From Nocardia sp. BMG51109 (GTDB taxonomy: Bacteria > Actinomycetota > Actinomycetes > Mycobacteriales > Mycobacteriaceae): a DNA stretch of 64,000 bases. The position numbers and the translations under genes are program-made. The stretch is taken from positions 1,426,001 through 1,490,000 of the forward strand of contig NZ_JAFQ01000004.1 of the NCBI RefSeq assembly GCF_000526215.1. The letters run 5' to 3'. Positions 50,090 to 57,888 of this stretch are shown here, piece after piece; within the stretch, counting starts at the first letter, position 1, and every line of letters begins with the position of its first letter. Below the pieces are notes generated by a model. The model was not told the DNA's origin. It saw nothing but the letters and a program-made list of their open reading frames with translations, and did not search any database.

Positions 50090-51748
50090 TCACCCGATCG
50101 CCGGGCCGAGTAGATCGTCCGCATCGGTGATGCGGTAGGCGTAGCCCTGTTCGGCGAGGAAACGCTGCCGGTGCGCGGCGTATTCGGCGTCCAGCGTGTC
50201 ACGGGCGACGACGGAATAGAAGTGCGCTTGCCCCCCATCGTTCTTGGGGCGCAGCAGGCGGCCCAGCCGCTGCGCCTCCTCCTGGCGGGAGCCGAAGGTC
50301 CCCGACACCTGCACGGCCACGGCGGCCTCGGGCAGATCGATGGAGAAGTTGGCGACCTTGCTCACCACCAGCACCGGAATCTCGCCGTTGCGGAACGCGT
50401 CGAACAGCGCCTCGCGCTCCTTCGTCCGCGTCGAGCCCTGGATGATCGGCGCGTTCAGGTGCTCGCCCAGTTCGTCCAGCTGATCCAGGTAGGCGCCGAT
50501 CACCAGGCTCGGGGAATCCTTGTGCCGGTTCAGGATCGACTCGACCACCGGCAGCTTGGTGCGCGCGGTCGAGCACAGCTTGTAGCGCTCGTCCGGTTCG
50601 GCGGTGGCGTAGGACATGCGTTCGGCCTCGGTGAGGGTGACCCGCACCTCCACGCAGTCGGCCGGGGCGATCCAGCCCTGCGCCTCGATGTCCTTCCACG
50701 GGGCGTCGTAGCGCTTCGGGCCGATCAGCGAGAACACGTCGCCCTCGCGGCCGTCCTCGCGCACCAGGGTCGCGGTCAGGCCCAGGCGGCGGCGCGACTG
50801 CAGGTCGGCCGTCATCCGGAACACCGGGGCGGGCAGCAGGTGCACCTCGTCGTAGATCACCAGGCCCCAGTCGCGGCTGTCGAACAGCTCCAGGTGCTTG
50901 TATTCGCCCTTGGTCTTGCGCGTGATGACCTGGTAGGTGGCGATGGTGATCGGGCGGACCTCCTTGCGCTCGCCGGAGTACTCGCCGATCTCGTCCTCGG
51001 TCAGCGAGGTGCGGGCCAGCAGCTCGCGCTTCCACTGCCGGCCGGCGACCGTATTGGTGACCAGGATCAGCGTGGTGGCGCCCGCCTTGGCCATCGCGGC
51101 CGCCCCGACCATGGTCTTGCCCGCGCCGCACGGCAGCACCACCACGCCCGAACCGCCGGCCCAGAACGAGTCGGCCGCCATCTCCTGGTAGTCGCGCAGC
51201 TGCCACTCGTGCGTGGTGAAGTCCAGGTCGATCCGGTGCGCCTCGCCGTCGACGTAACCGGCCAGGTCCTCGGCCGGCCAGCCGATCTTGAGCAGCATCT
51301 GCTTGATCCGCCCGCGCTCGGACGGGTGCACCGCCACCGTGTCGTCGTCCAGCCGGGAGCCGAGCATCGGCTGGATCTTCTTGTGCCGCAACACCTCCTC
51401 GAGCACCGCACGATCCAGGCTGACCAGCACCAGCCCGTGTGCCGGATGCTTGACCAGCTGCAACCGCCCGTACCGGGCCATGGTGTCGACGATGTCGACC
51501 AGCAGCGGCTGCGGCACGGCGTAGCGCGAATAGGTGACCAGCGCGTCGACCACCTGCTCGGCGTCGTGCCCGGCGGCCCGCGCGTTCCACAGCGCCAGCG
51601 GTGTCACCCGGTAGGTGTGCACGTGCTCCGGCGCGCGCTCCAGCTCGGCGAACGGCGCGATCGCCTGCCGCGCGGCGTCGGCCTGCTCGTGCTCGACCTC
51701 GAGCAGTAGTGTTTTGTCGCTCTGGACGATGAGCGGTCCGTCGGTCAC
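50090..51748 (-). CDS. ercc3: DNA repair helicase XPB/Ercc3
   Basis: 552 residues, close to mycobacterial Rv0861c. N-terminal XPB/Ssl2 domain (DGPLIVQSDKTLLLEVEHEQADAARQAIAPFAELERAPEHVHTYRVTPLALWNARAAGHD). SF2 motor: Walker A LPCGAGKTMVGAAAM (about 205), DEVH box YDEVHLLPAP (about 300), RED motif LVREDGREGDVFS, LGLTATL, and motif VI QEEAQRLGRLLRPK. GTG start with AGGAGG 5 nt upstream. 3'-5' helicase for transcription-coupled or excision repair by homology. Confidence 0.96.
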   Translation of the reverse strand: MTDGPLIVQSDKTLLLEVEHEQADAARQAIAPFAELERAPEHVHTYRVTPLALWNARAAGHDAEQVVDALVTYSRYAVPQPLLVDIVDTMARYGRLQLVKHPAHGLVLVSLDRAVLEEVLRHKKIQPMLGSRLDDDTVAVHPSERGRIKQMLLKIGWPAEDLAGYVDGEAHRIDLDFTTHEWQLRDYQEMAADSFWAGGSGVVVLPCGAGKTMVGAAAMAKAGATTLILVTNTVAGRQWKRELLARTSLTEDEIGEYSGERKEVRPITIATYQVITRKTKGEYKHLELFDSRDWGLVIYDEVHLLPAPVFRMTADLQSRRRLGLTATLVREDGREGDVFSLIGPKRYDAPWKDIEAQGWIAPADCVEVRVTLTEAERMSYATAEPDERYKLCSTARTKLPVVESILNRHKDSPSLVIGAYLDQLDELGEHLNAPIIQGSTRTKEREALFDAFRNGEIPVLVVSKVANFSIDLPEAAVAVQVSGTFGSRQEEAQRLGRLLRPKNDGGQAHFYSVVARDTLDAEYAAHRQRFLAEQGYAYRITDADDLLGPAIG

Positions 51749-51864
51749 GGCACCTCCTGGGATTGCGGGCCGTCGTCCATTGTTCCCGACGGGACCGACA
51801 GCTCGCCGCCAACACCTACCCTGTTCGCTGTAGGCGCAGCTCATACGGTGTGAGCCTGGTCTCG

Positions 51865-51922
51865 CGCGGGCCGAACATCCGCGGGCCGGCCGTCGCGGGT
51901 CAAACGTCCGCGGGCCAGCCGT
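51865..51922. repeat. 29-bp tandem duplication at the GNAT stop
   Basis: Two copies, 51865-51893 and 51894-51922, about 83% identical, with core TCCGCGGGCC(G/A)GCCGTCG. The leftward GNAT stop codon (51900-51902) is in copy 2. Confidence 0.88.
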
Positions 51923-52475
51923 CGGCCGGGCCCGCCGGGTCGGTGGCCAGCCGACCGGCCACCCAGTGATCGCGCCGGCGGCCGCGCTGCTCACCGCCGA
52001 GCCGTAGCAGGCCCTCGTAACGGAAGCCCACCCGCCGCACGACGGCCGCCGACGCGTGGTTGCCGACCATCGCGCGCCACTCGATCCGCTCCAGGCCCAG
52101 GCCGTCGGCGGCGAAACCGAGATCGCAGACCAGCCGGACGGCACGGGTCATCAGGCCCCGGCCCCGGGCCTGCGGCGCGAGCCAGAAACCGATCTCGGCG
52201 CCGGTCTGTTCCCGGATGCGGGCGTGCAGGCCGATCATGCCGACGATCGGCCCGTCCGCGGCCTCGCGCACGCCCCAGGTCGGGCGGCCGGCGGCCCAGC
52301 CCGGCTCGACGATGTCGGTCAGGAACGACTCCGCGTGCTCGCGGCGGTAGGGCACCGGGATCGTGGTCCATTCCCCGATGGACGGCTCCCGGCAGCACGC
52401 CACGATGGCGTCGAGGTCGGCCGCCGTCGGCCGGGTCAGCCATACCGTGTCGTCGCAGAGTCCGTAGTCCGCCAT
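51900..52475 (-). CDS. GNAT acetyltransferase (RimJ/RimL-type)
   Basis: 191 residues: TVWLTRPTAADLDAIVACCREPSIGEWT, GMIGLHARIREQTGAEIGFWLAPQARGRGLMTRAVRLVCDLGF (acetyl-CoA loop QARGRG) and GLERIEWRAMVGNHASAAVVRRVGFRYEGLLR, the Acetyltransf_3 pattern of N-terminal protein or amine acetylases. ATG 52475; CAGCAT ends 6 nt upstream. The C-terminus (ATDPAGPADGWPADV) derives partly from the tandem repeat. Substrate unknown. Confidence 0.9.
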   Translation of the reverse strand: MADYGLCDDTVWLTRPTAADLDAIVACCREPSIGEWTTIPVPYRREHAESFLTDIVEPGWAAGRPTWGVREAADGPIVGMIGLHARIREQTGAEIGFWLAPQARGRGLMTRAVRLVCDLGFAADGLGLERIEWRAMVGNHASAAVVRRVGFRYEGLLRLGGEQRGRRRDHWVAGRLATDPAGPADGWPADV

Positions 52476-52559
52476 GGCGCCATGCTGGCATGCGACCGCC
52501 CGGCATCCCAAGCCGTTTTCTTCGGCAGGACCGCTGGTCGGGGCGGGTCGTGGCGGCCG

Positions 52560-52565
52560 TAGAAT
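52560..52565 (+). promoter_or_regulatory. -10 box TAGAAT, leaderless ECF41 sigma gene
   Basis: TAGAAT, close to the housekeeping consensus, ends 7 nt before ATG 52573. Confidence 0.65.
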
Positions 52566-52572
52566 CATCGCA

Positions 52573-53496
52573 ATGGTTGCCGCTCTGCTCGCCGATCTGT
52601 TCGAATCCCATCGGGCGCATCTGCTCTCGGCGGCGTACCGGCTGACCGGCAGCGTGGCCGACGCCGAGGACGCGGTGCAGGAGAGCTGGCTGCGGCTGGC
52701 CACCGCGCACCAGTCCGAGATCGAGGATCTGCGGGCGTGGCTGACCACGGTGGTGAGCCGAATCTGCCTGGACCGCTTGCGGAGTGCCGCCGTCCGGCGG
52801 GAAAGCTATGTGGGGCAATGGCTCCCGGAACCGATCGTCACGGGCAGCACGCCGTCCCGACTGCCCGATCCGCTGGAGGCCGTTGTCCGCAAACAGGACT
52901 CCCAGCTGGCCGCCCTGATCGTCCTGGACTCGCTGACCCCGCCGCAGCGGGTGGCCTTCGTCCTGCACGACGGGTTCGCCGTGCCGTTCGACGAGATCGC
53001 CGAGATCCTCGACGTGTCCGTCGAGGCGGCCCGCCAGCTGGCCACCCGCGCCCGCCGGGCCGCCGCCCGCCGCCCCGAACCGGTCGCCGACGCCGAACAC
53101 CAGGACGCGGTGCGGAACCTGCTGGAGGCGTTGTCCTCCGGCGATATCGAACGGGTGGTCGCCACCCTGCACCCCGACGCGACGTTCCTCGCCGACGCCG
53201 GCGGCACCACCCCCACGGCGCTCAACGCCGTCGCGGGGGCCGCCAAGGTCGCCCGCCTCGCCGTCGGCCTGCTGCGCCGGTACGGCATGGACCCGGCCGG
53301 CCCGCGGGAGATGGCCGCCGAATTCGTGAACGTGAACGGGCAGCTGGGCCTGCTGCTCCCCGAGCGCGCGTCCCAGGACGGCTACCCGGGCTACCCCACC
53401 CGCGTCATCGGCTTCACCGTGCGCGACGGATTGATCTGGGGCGCTTACGATCTCGCCAACCCGGCCAAGCTCACCGGGATTCGGCTGCCGCACTGA
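52573..53496 (+). CDS. ECF41-group (SigJ-like) sigma factor with SnoaL-type regulatory C-domain
   Basis: 307 residues. Region 2 (ESHRAHLLSAAYRLTGSVADAEDAVQESWLRLA), the ECF41 linker signature RRESYVGQWLPEPIV (about 75-90), region 4 (LDSLTPPQRVAFVLHDGFAVPFDEIAEILDVSVEAARQLATRARRAA), then a fused SnoaL-like domain with DAGGTTPTALNAVAGAAKVAR (variant of the DGGGK motif) and the terminal NPAKLTG (variant of NPDKL). In ECF41 factors this C-domain replaces an anti-sigma factor. Candidate target: the AhpD-like gene at 57.3 kb. Confidence 0.93.
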   Translation: MVAALLADLFESHRAHLLSAAYRLTGSVADAEDAVQESWLRLATAHQSEIEDLRAWLTTVVSRICLDRLRSAAVRRESYVGQWLPEPIVTGSTPSRLPDPLEAVVRKQDSQLAALIVLDSLTPPQRVAFVLHDGFAVPFDEIAEILDVSVEAARQLATRARRAAARRPEPVADAEHQDAVRNLLEALSSGDIERVVATLHPDATFLADAGGTTPTALNAVAGAAKVARLAVGLLRRYGMDPAGPREMAAEFVNVNGQLGLLLPERASQDGYPGYPTRVIGFTVRDGLIWGAYDLANPAKLTGIRLPH

Positions 53497-53716
53497 CCCG
53501 CGCACGCCCCTCCGCCGAACCGATTCGAGGCCGTCCGGTGCCCGACGTGCGGCCGAGCGAAGGCGTGCGGCCGGTCGGGGTCGGCATCCGCATCATCGCC
53601 GCCGCGTCGTAGCTCTCGAACCACCACGCATCTCCCGTATGCCACACCTGCCGTCGAGTCGGGTGCGGCGGGCCGGATCGAACTCGCCCGGCACCGAGAC
53701 CGCGAGAACGACCGGC

Positions 53717-53722
53717 TACCTT
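53717..53722 (+). promoter_or_regulatory. -10 box TACCTT, leaderless dapC
   Basis: TACCTT ends 7 nt before ATG 53730; an in-frame GTG at 53721 would start inside the box. Confidence 0.55.
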
Positions 53723-53729
53723 GGTGTTC

Positions 53730-54914
53730 ATGCCGGATACGCCGACCGTTGCCCGCCTGCGTCCCTTCGGAGCGACGATCTTCGCCGAGATGACCGCGGC
53801 GGCCGTGCGGCACAGCGCGGTCAATCTGGGCCAGGGTTTCCCCGACACCGACGGACCCGCCGCCATGCTGGAGGCCGCCCGCCGCGCCATCGCCGACGGG
53901 GTCAACCAGTACCCGCCGGGCCGGGGCGTGCCCGCGCTGCGGCAGGCCGTCGCCGCGGACCGGTCGCGGCGGTACGGCACCGACTACGACCCCGACAGCC
54001 AGGTCCTCGTCACCGTCGGCGCCACCGAGGCGATCGCCGCCGCGATCCTCGGCCTGGTCGAACCGGGCCGGGAGGTGGTGCTGATCGAGCCGTACTACGA
54101 CTCGTACGCCGCGGCGGTCGCGCTGGCGGGAGCGGCCAGGCGCACGGCCCGCCTGGTGCCCGACGGTGACGGCTTCGCCCTGGACCACGACGGCCTGCGG
54201 GCCGCCGTCACCCCGAGAACCCGCATGCTGCTGCTGAATTCGCCGCACAACCCGACTGGGACGGTGCTCGGCCGCGCCGACCTGCAGGAGGTGGCCGACC
54301 TTGCCCTCGAGCACGACCTGCTGGTGGTGACCGACGAGGTCTACGAACACCTGACCTTCGACGGCCACGAACACGTCAGCATCGCCACGCTGCCCGGCAT
54401 GGCCGAGCGCACGGTCGTGATCTCCAGTGCCGCCAAGACATTCAGCGTGACGGGCTGGAAGATCGGCTGGGCCTGCGGCCCGAAACCGCTGATCGACGGG
54501 GTGATCGCCGCCAAGCAGTTCCTCACATTCGTCGGCGGCGGCCCGTTCCAGCCGGCCGTCGCCTACGCGCTCGGCAACGAGATGCCGTGGGTGGCGGCAC
54601 TGCGCGACTCCCTGTCGGAGAAGCGGATCCGGCTGTCGCGAGCGCTGTCCGACGCGGGCTTCGAGGTGAAACGCAGCGACGGCACCTACTACGTCTGCGC
54701 CGACATCTCGGGCCTGACCGCCGACGACGCGCACACCTTCTGCCGCGAACTGCCCGAACGTCTGGGTGTCGCGGCCGTACCCCTCAGCGCCTTCGCCGAC
54801 GACAAGGATTCCTGGAACCGCCTGGTGCGCTTCGCCTTCTGCAAGCGGGACGACACCCTCGACGAGGCCGTGCGCCGCCTGCACGCCGCCCATTCGGCAC
54901 CGTCGACCAGGTAA
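53730..54914 (+). CDS. dapC: N-succinyldiaminopimelate aminotransferase DapC
   Basis: 394-residue class I/II PLP aminotransferase, strongly like mycobacterial DapC (Rv0858c): RLRPFGATIFAEMTAAAVRHSAVNLGQGFPDTDGP, GVNQYPPGRG, VTVGATEAIAAAILGLVEPG, NSPHNPTGTVL, VTDEVYEHLTFD, PLP lysine in SSAAKTFSVTGWKIGWACGP, GGGPFQPAVAYAL and RFAFCKRDDTLDEA. Makes LL-diaminopimelate precursor for lysine and peptidoglycan. No adjacent dap genes. Confidence 0.92.
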   Translation: MPDTPTVARLRPFGATIFAEMTAAAVRHSAVNLGQGFPDTDGPAAMLEAARRAIADGVNQYPPGRGVPALRQAVAADRSRRYGTDYDPDSQVLVTVGATEAIAAAILGLVEPGREVVLIEPYYDSYAAAVALAGAARRTARLVPDGDGFALDHDGLRAAVTPRTRMLLLNSPHNPTGTVLGRADLQEVADLALEHDLLVVTDEVYEHLTFDGHEHVSIATLPGMAERTVVISSAAKTFSVTGWKIGWACGPKPLIDGVIAAKQFLTFVGGGPFQPAVAYALGNEMPWVAALRDSLSEKRIRLSRALSDAGFEVKRSDGTYYVCADISGLTADDAHTFCRELPERLGVAAVPLSAFADDKDSWNRLVRFAFCKRDDTLDEAVRRLHAAHSAPSTR

Positions 54915-55151
54915 CCCGGCAGACCGGAATCTGCGGCGGGGTCTCGGGGCGGGAGCCCGGCCGAGCACGTCGCGGACTCCCGCCGGCCCCGGTCGCCCAC
55001 CCTCATCGCACCTGCGGCCCGTACACCGGGTGAGCACCCGGTCCGAGACATTCGCGCCGCACCCCGAGCCGGCACCGAACCGGCCACCCAGCTCGGGGTA
55101 CTCGCATCGCACCTGCGAAACGGACCCGAATCAGCAACCCGGACGGCACGC

Positions 55152-55796
55152 TCAGGCGGGCACCGGCCGGGCGCGATCGGTGGCGAGCAGGACCGCGACG
55201 GTGCCGAGCAGCGTGCCGGTGATCCACCGCTGCGCCCGCACCCACAGCGGACGCCCGGCCAGGAACGCGGCGATGGCGCCGGAGCCGAGCACGATCAGCC
55301 CGTTCACCAGCAGTGCCACCGTGATCTGCACGGCGCCCAGGCACAGGCTCTGCAACCACACCTGCCCCCGCGCGGGCACCACGAACTGCGGGATCAGCGC
55401 CATGTACATGATCGCGATCTTCGGGTTGAGCAGGTTGGTGACCAACCCCATCGCGAACAGCCGCCGCGCCGGATCGGCGGACAGCTCGGACGGCGTGAAG
55501 GCCGAAATCCCGCCCGGCCGCAGTGTTTTCCACGCGAGCCAGCCGAGATAGGCCGCACCCGCGAGCTTCACCGCCACATACAACCCCGGGATCACCGCGA
55601 AGATCGCCGTGATCCCGGCCGCGATCGCCACCAGGTAGATCATGAACCCGGCCGCGACCCCGGCCAGCGACACGAAACCCGCCCTGCGTCCCTGAGATAC
55701 CGTGCGGGAGACCAGGTACACCATGTTCGGCCCGGGAGTGAGCACCAATCCGAGCGCGGCCACCGCCACGCCCAGCACCGCAGTCGTCTCGATCAT
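55152..55796 (-). CDS. LysE-family exporter
   Basis: 214 residues, six TM helices: LGLVLTPGPNMVYLVSRTVSQGRRAGFVSLAGVAAGF and LFAMGLVTNLLNPKIAIMYMALIPQFVVP are LysE/RhtB signatures. ATG 55796 (IETTAVLGVAVAAL) fits the family start; the longer frame adds unrelated residues. CACGAT ends 6 nt upstream. Substrate unknown. Confidence 0.92.
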   Translation of the reverse strand: MIETTAVLGVAVAALGLVLTPGPNMVYLVSRTVSQGRRAGFVSLAGVAAGFMIYLVAIAAGITAIFAVIPGLYVAVKLAGAAYLGWLAWKTLRPGGISAFTPSELSADPARRLFAMGLVTNLLNPKIAIMYMALIPQFVVPARGQVWLQSLCLGAVQITVALLVNGLIVLGSGAIAAFLAGRPLWVRAQRWITGTLLGTVAVLLATDRARPVPA

Positions 55797-55927
55797 GCCG
55801 CCATCGTGGCCGATCACCGCGGCTTCCGTCGCGGGCCGGTCGTCAACCACTGGACCGGCCGCTTCCCGTCCGCGAATGCCGTGTCACACCGGCCGATTCG
55901 CGCGGCGGGCATCGGCGGCGCCCGCGC

Positions 55928-57031
55928 TCAGCCCCGGCGAGCCTCGACGGCAGCGGCGAGGCGGTCGAGCTGCGCGGCCGTGGTGTCCCAGTCGAGGCAG
56001 GCATCGGTGATGGACCGGCCGTACTCCAAATCGGCGGCGCGCCCCAGGGTGAGATCCTGCCGGCCCGCGCCCAGGAAGCTCTCCATCATCACCCCGACGA
56101 CGCTGCGATCACCGGCCGCCAGCCGCTCGGCGATATCGGTGACGACATCGACCTGCTTGGTGTGGTCCTTGTTGCTGTTGCCGTGGCTGGCGTCGACCAC
56201 CACCCGCTCCGGCAGCGACGCCTTCTCCAGCCGGATGCAGGCCTCGGCCACCGAGGCGGCGTCGTAGTTGGGCCCGGTGCTGCCGCCGCGCAGGATCACG
56301 TGGCAATCCTGATTGCCGACCGTGCGGATCAGCGCCGACCGCCCGTCCAGGCCGGTGCCGGGGAAGACGTGACTGGCCGCGGCCGCGCGCACGCCGTCGA
56401 CGGCGACCTGCACGTCACCGTCGGTGCTGTTCTTGATGCCGATCGGCATCGACAGCGCGCTCGCCAGCTGCCGGTGCACCTGGCTGGCCGCGGTGCGGGC
56501 GCCGATCGCCCCGTAGGAGACCAGATCGGCGATGTACTGCGGGGTGATCGGATCGAGGAACTCGCACGCGACCGGTAACCCGAGCGCGGTGATGTCCACC
56601 AGCAGCCGTCGGCCCAGTCCCAGACCGGTATTGATGTCGAAGGTGCCGTCCAGGTGCGGGTCGTTGATCAGGCCCTTCCAGCCGAGCGTGGTGCGCGGTT
56701 TCTCGAAGTACACCCGCATCACCACGTGCAGCCGATCGGACAGCTCGGCGGCCTTGGCGGCCAGTCGGCGACCGTAGTCGAGCGCGGCCTCGGGATCGTG
56801 CACCGAGCAGGGCCCGACGATCACCATCAGGCGGTCGTCGGCGCCGTTCAGCACGTCGACGGTGGCCTTGCGGCCGGCCCGCACGGTGGCGGCGTGCGTC
56901 TCGTCGATCGGGTGGTCGCGCCGCACCTCGGCGGGCGACAGCAGCGGGCTGATGCTCAGGGTGCGCTGATCGTCGAGATCGGCAGTGGCCGCGGGAGTCG
57001 AATGCGCGTCGGCATCGGCTGCGGTCGTCAT
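55928..57031 (-). CDS. aroG: DAHP synthase, class I (AroG/F/H type)
   Basis: 367 residues. First enzyme of the shikimate pathway, supplying aromatic amino acids and chorismate for the salicylate synthase at 61 kb. Type I alpha signatures: LMVIVGPCSVHDPEAALDYGRRLA, MRVYFEKPRTTLGWKGLINDPHLDGTFDINTGL, ACEFLDPITPQYIADLVSYGAIGARTAASQVHRQLASALSMPIGIKNSTDG, HVILRGG, DASHGNSNKDHTKQ and GVMMESFLGAGRQ. ATG 57031 has GGAG 6 nt upstream; ATG 57043 lacks a site. Preceded by an aromatic leader peptide. Confidence 0.95.
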   Translation of the reverse strand: MTTAADADAHSTPAATADLDDQRTLSISPLLSPAEVRRDHPIDETHAATVRAGRKATVDVLNGADDRLMVIVGPCSVHDPEAALDYGRRLAAKAAELSDRLHVVMRVYFEKPRTTLGWKGLINDPHLDGTFDINTGLGLGRRLLVDITALGLPVACEFLDPITPQYIADLVSYGAIGARTAASQVHRQLASALSMPIGIKNSTDGDVQVAVDGVRAAAASHVFPGTGLDGRSALIRTVGNQDCHVILRGGSTGPNYDAASVAEACIRLEKASLPERVVVDASHGNSNKDHTKQVDVVTDIAERLAAGDRSVVGVMMESFLGAGRQDLTLGRAADLEYGRSITDACLDWDTTAAQLDRLAAAVEARRG

Positions 57032-57043
57032 CGGGGGCTCCAT

Positions 57044-57193
57044 TTCTCAGGCCGGCCCACCGAGTAACTGTCCCGTCGAGCCGGTCTGGTCTTCCGGCTC
57101 GGGGTGGGAGAAGGTCAGCGCGGTTCACCGACCGGCCCACCCGGGGCCGGTTTGATAAACCAGAAATACGCGCGCTGCACGTCCTGGACTGTA
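57044..57193 (-). promoter_or_regulatory. Attenuator-like leader region of DAHP synthase gene
   Basis: TACAGT (57188-57193) ends 7 nt before the leader GTG (57180). Segment A CCGGCCC (57144-57150) pairs perfectly with B GGGCCGG (57132-57138). B can instead pair with the palindromic GGCCGGCC (57050-57057) just ahead of the aroG GGAG site. A separate 8-bp hairpin CGAGCCGG/CCGGCTCG (57077-57101) lies between. No U-run, so control may act on translation or via Rho. Confidence 0.6.
57115..57180 (-). CDS. Aromatic-amino-acid leader peptide (21 codons) upstream of aroG
   Basis: GTG-started ORF reading MQRAYFWFIKP then APGGPVGEPR and TGA. Codons 5-8 are Tyr-Phe-Trp-Phe, all products of the pathway started by the downstream enzyme: the layout of a ribosome-stalling attenuator. 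It has a -10 box at leaderless distance (TACAGT-7-GTG) and ends 84 nt before aroG. Leader peptides are known before DAHP synthase genes of other actinobacteria, for example Corynebacterium, as I recall. Confidence 0.8.
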   Translation of the reverse strand: MQRAYFWFIKPAPGGPVGEPR

Positions 57194-57250
57194 CCAGGCG
57201 GTGTCGTGCGCTCGAACAGTCGGACCGGCGCCGGTGAGAAGCACCACAAT

Positions 57251-57301
57251 CGACGGCGAGCCCGGCCGCGGATCGACAATCCGCGGCCGGGCTCGCCGTC
57301 G
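57251..57301 (-). terminator. Strong hairpin terminator after the AhpD-like gene
   Basis: Perfect 23-bp inverted repeat (57251-57273 with 57279-57301) around CGACA, 8 nt beyond the AhpD-like stop. It isolates that gene from the aroG leader promoter. Confidence 0.88.
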
Positions 57302-57309
57302 AGCGGGAC

Positions 57310-57783
57310 CTATCCGAACATGCCGGGCTCGTAGCCACCCGCCGGCGTACCGGCGATGACGTTGAGCCTGTTGTAGGCGTTGATGACGGCGATCGCCGAG
57401 ATCAGCGCGCCGATCTGCTCGTCGTCGTAGTGCTTGCGCACCTGCGCCCAGGTCTCGTCGGACACTCCGGTGTGCGCGTCCGCCAGCCGGGTGCCCTCCT
57501 CGGCCAGCGCGAGCGCGGCCCGCTCGGCCTCGGTGAAGACCGTGGCCTCGCGCCAGGCGGCCACCAGGTTCAGCCGCACCGAGGTCTCGCCCGCGGCCGC
57601 GGCGTCCTTGGTGTGCATATCGGTGCAGAATCCGCAGCCGTTGATCTGGCTGGCGCGGATCTTGACCAGTTCGTAGGTCGCCTTCGGCAGGGTCGACTGG
57701 TCGACGATCTGGCCCGCGTTGGTGAGCCGCTTGGTGAACTTGGCGGCGATCTCGTTGTCGAACAGGTTGATTCGGGGTTCCAT
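57310..57783 (-). CDS. AhpD/carboxymuconolactone decarboxylase family protein
   Basis: 157 residues: KATYELVKIRASQINGCGFCTDMHTKDAAAAGETSVRLNLVAAWREATVFTEAERAALALAE has the AhpD-core CxxC...H site (CGFCTDMH, about 50-57), and DEQIGALISAIAVINAYNRLNVIAGT ends the fold. Likely a peroxide-linked disulfide oxidoreductase. ATG 57783 is preferred over GTG 57786 because AGGAGG lies at the better distance. An ECF41-type promoter precedes it, and CMD proteins are classic partners of ECF41 sigma factors. Confidence 0.93.
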   Translation of the reverse strand: MEPRINLFDNEIAAKFTKRLTNAGQIVDQSTLPKATYELVKIRASQINGCGFCTDMHTKDAAAAGETSVRLNLVAAWREATVFTEAERAALALAEEGTRLADAHTGVSDETWAQVRKHYDDEQIGALISAIAVINAYNRLNVIAGTPAGGYEPGMFG

Positions 57784-57834
57784 CACTGCCTCCTGATCCT
57801 CTGCCGCTCGGCCGCGGCGTCGGTATATCAGGAA

Positions 57835-57861
57835 GACGAGGCAGGTACTCCGGGTGTGACA
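57835..57861 (-). promoter_or_regulatory. ECF41-type promoter (TGTCACA-N16-CGTC)
   Basis: On the minus strand TGTCACA (57855-57861), exactly 16 bp, then CGTC (57835-57838), 50 bp upstream of the AhpD-like start. This equals the promoter consensus I recall for ECF41 sigma factors, and an ECF41 gene lies at 52.6 kb. Confidence 0.78.
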
Positions 57862-57888
57862 GGCCGGGATGTGACCTGCGTCATACGG

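Noticed and set aside
55882..55888. TGTCACA upstream of 55.9 kb as an ECF41 promoter
   Set aside because: No CGTC at the required spacing, and no plus-strand gene follows.
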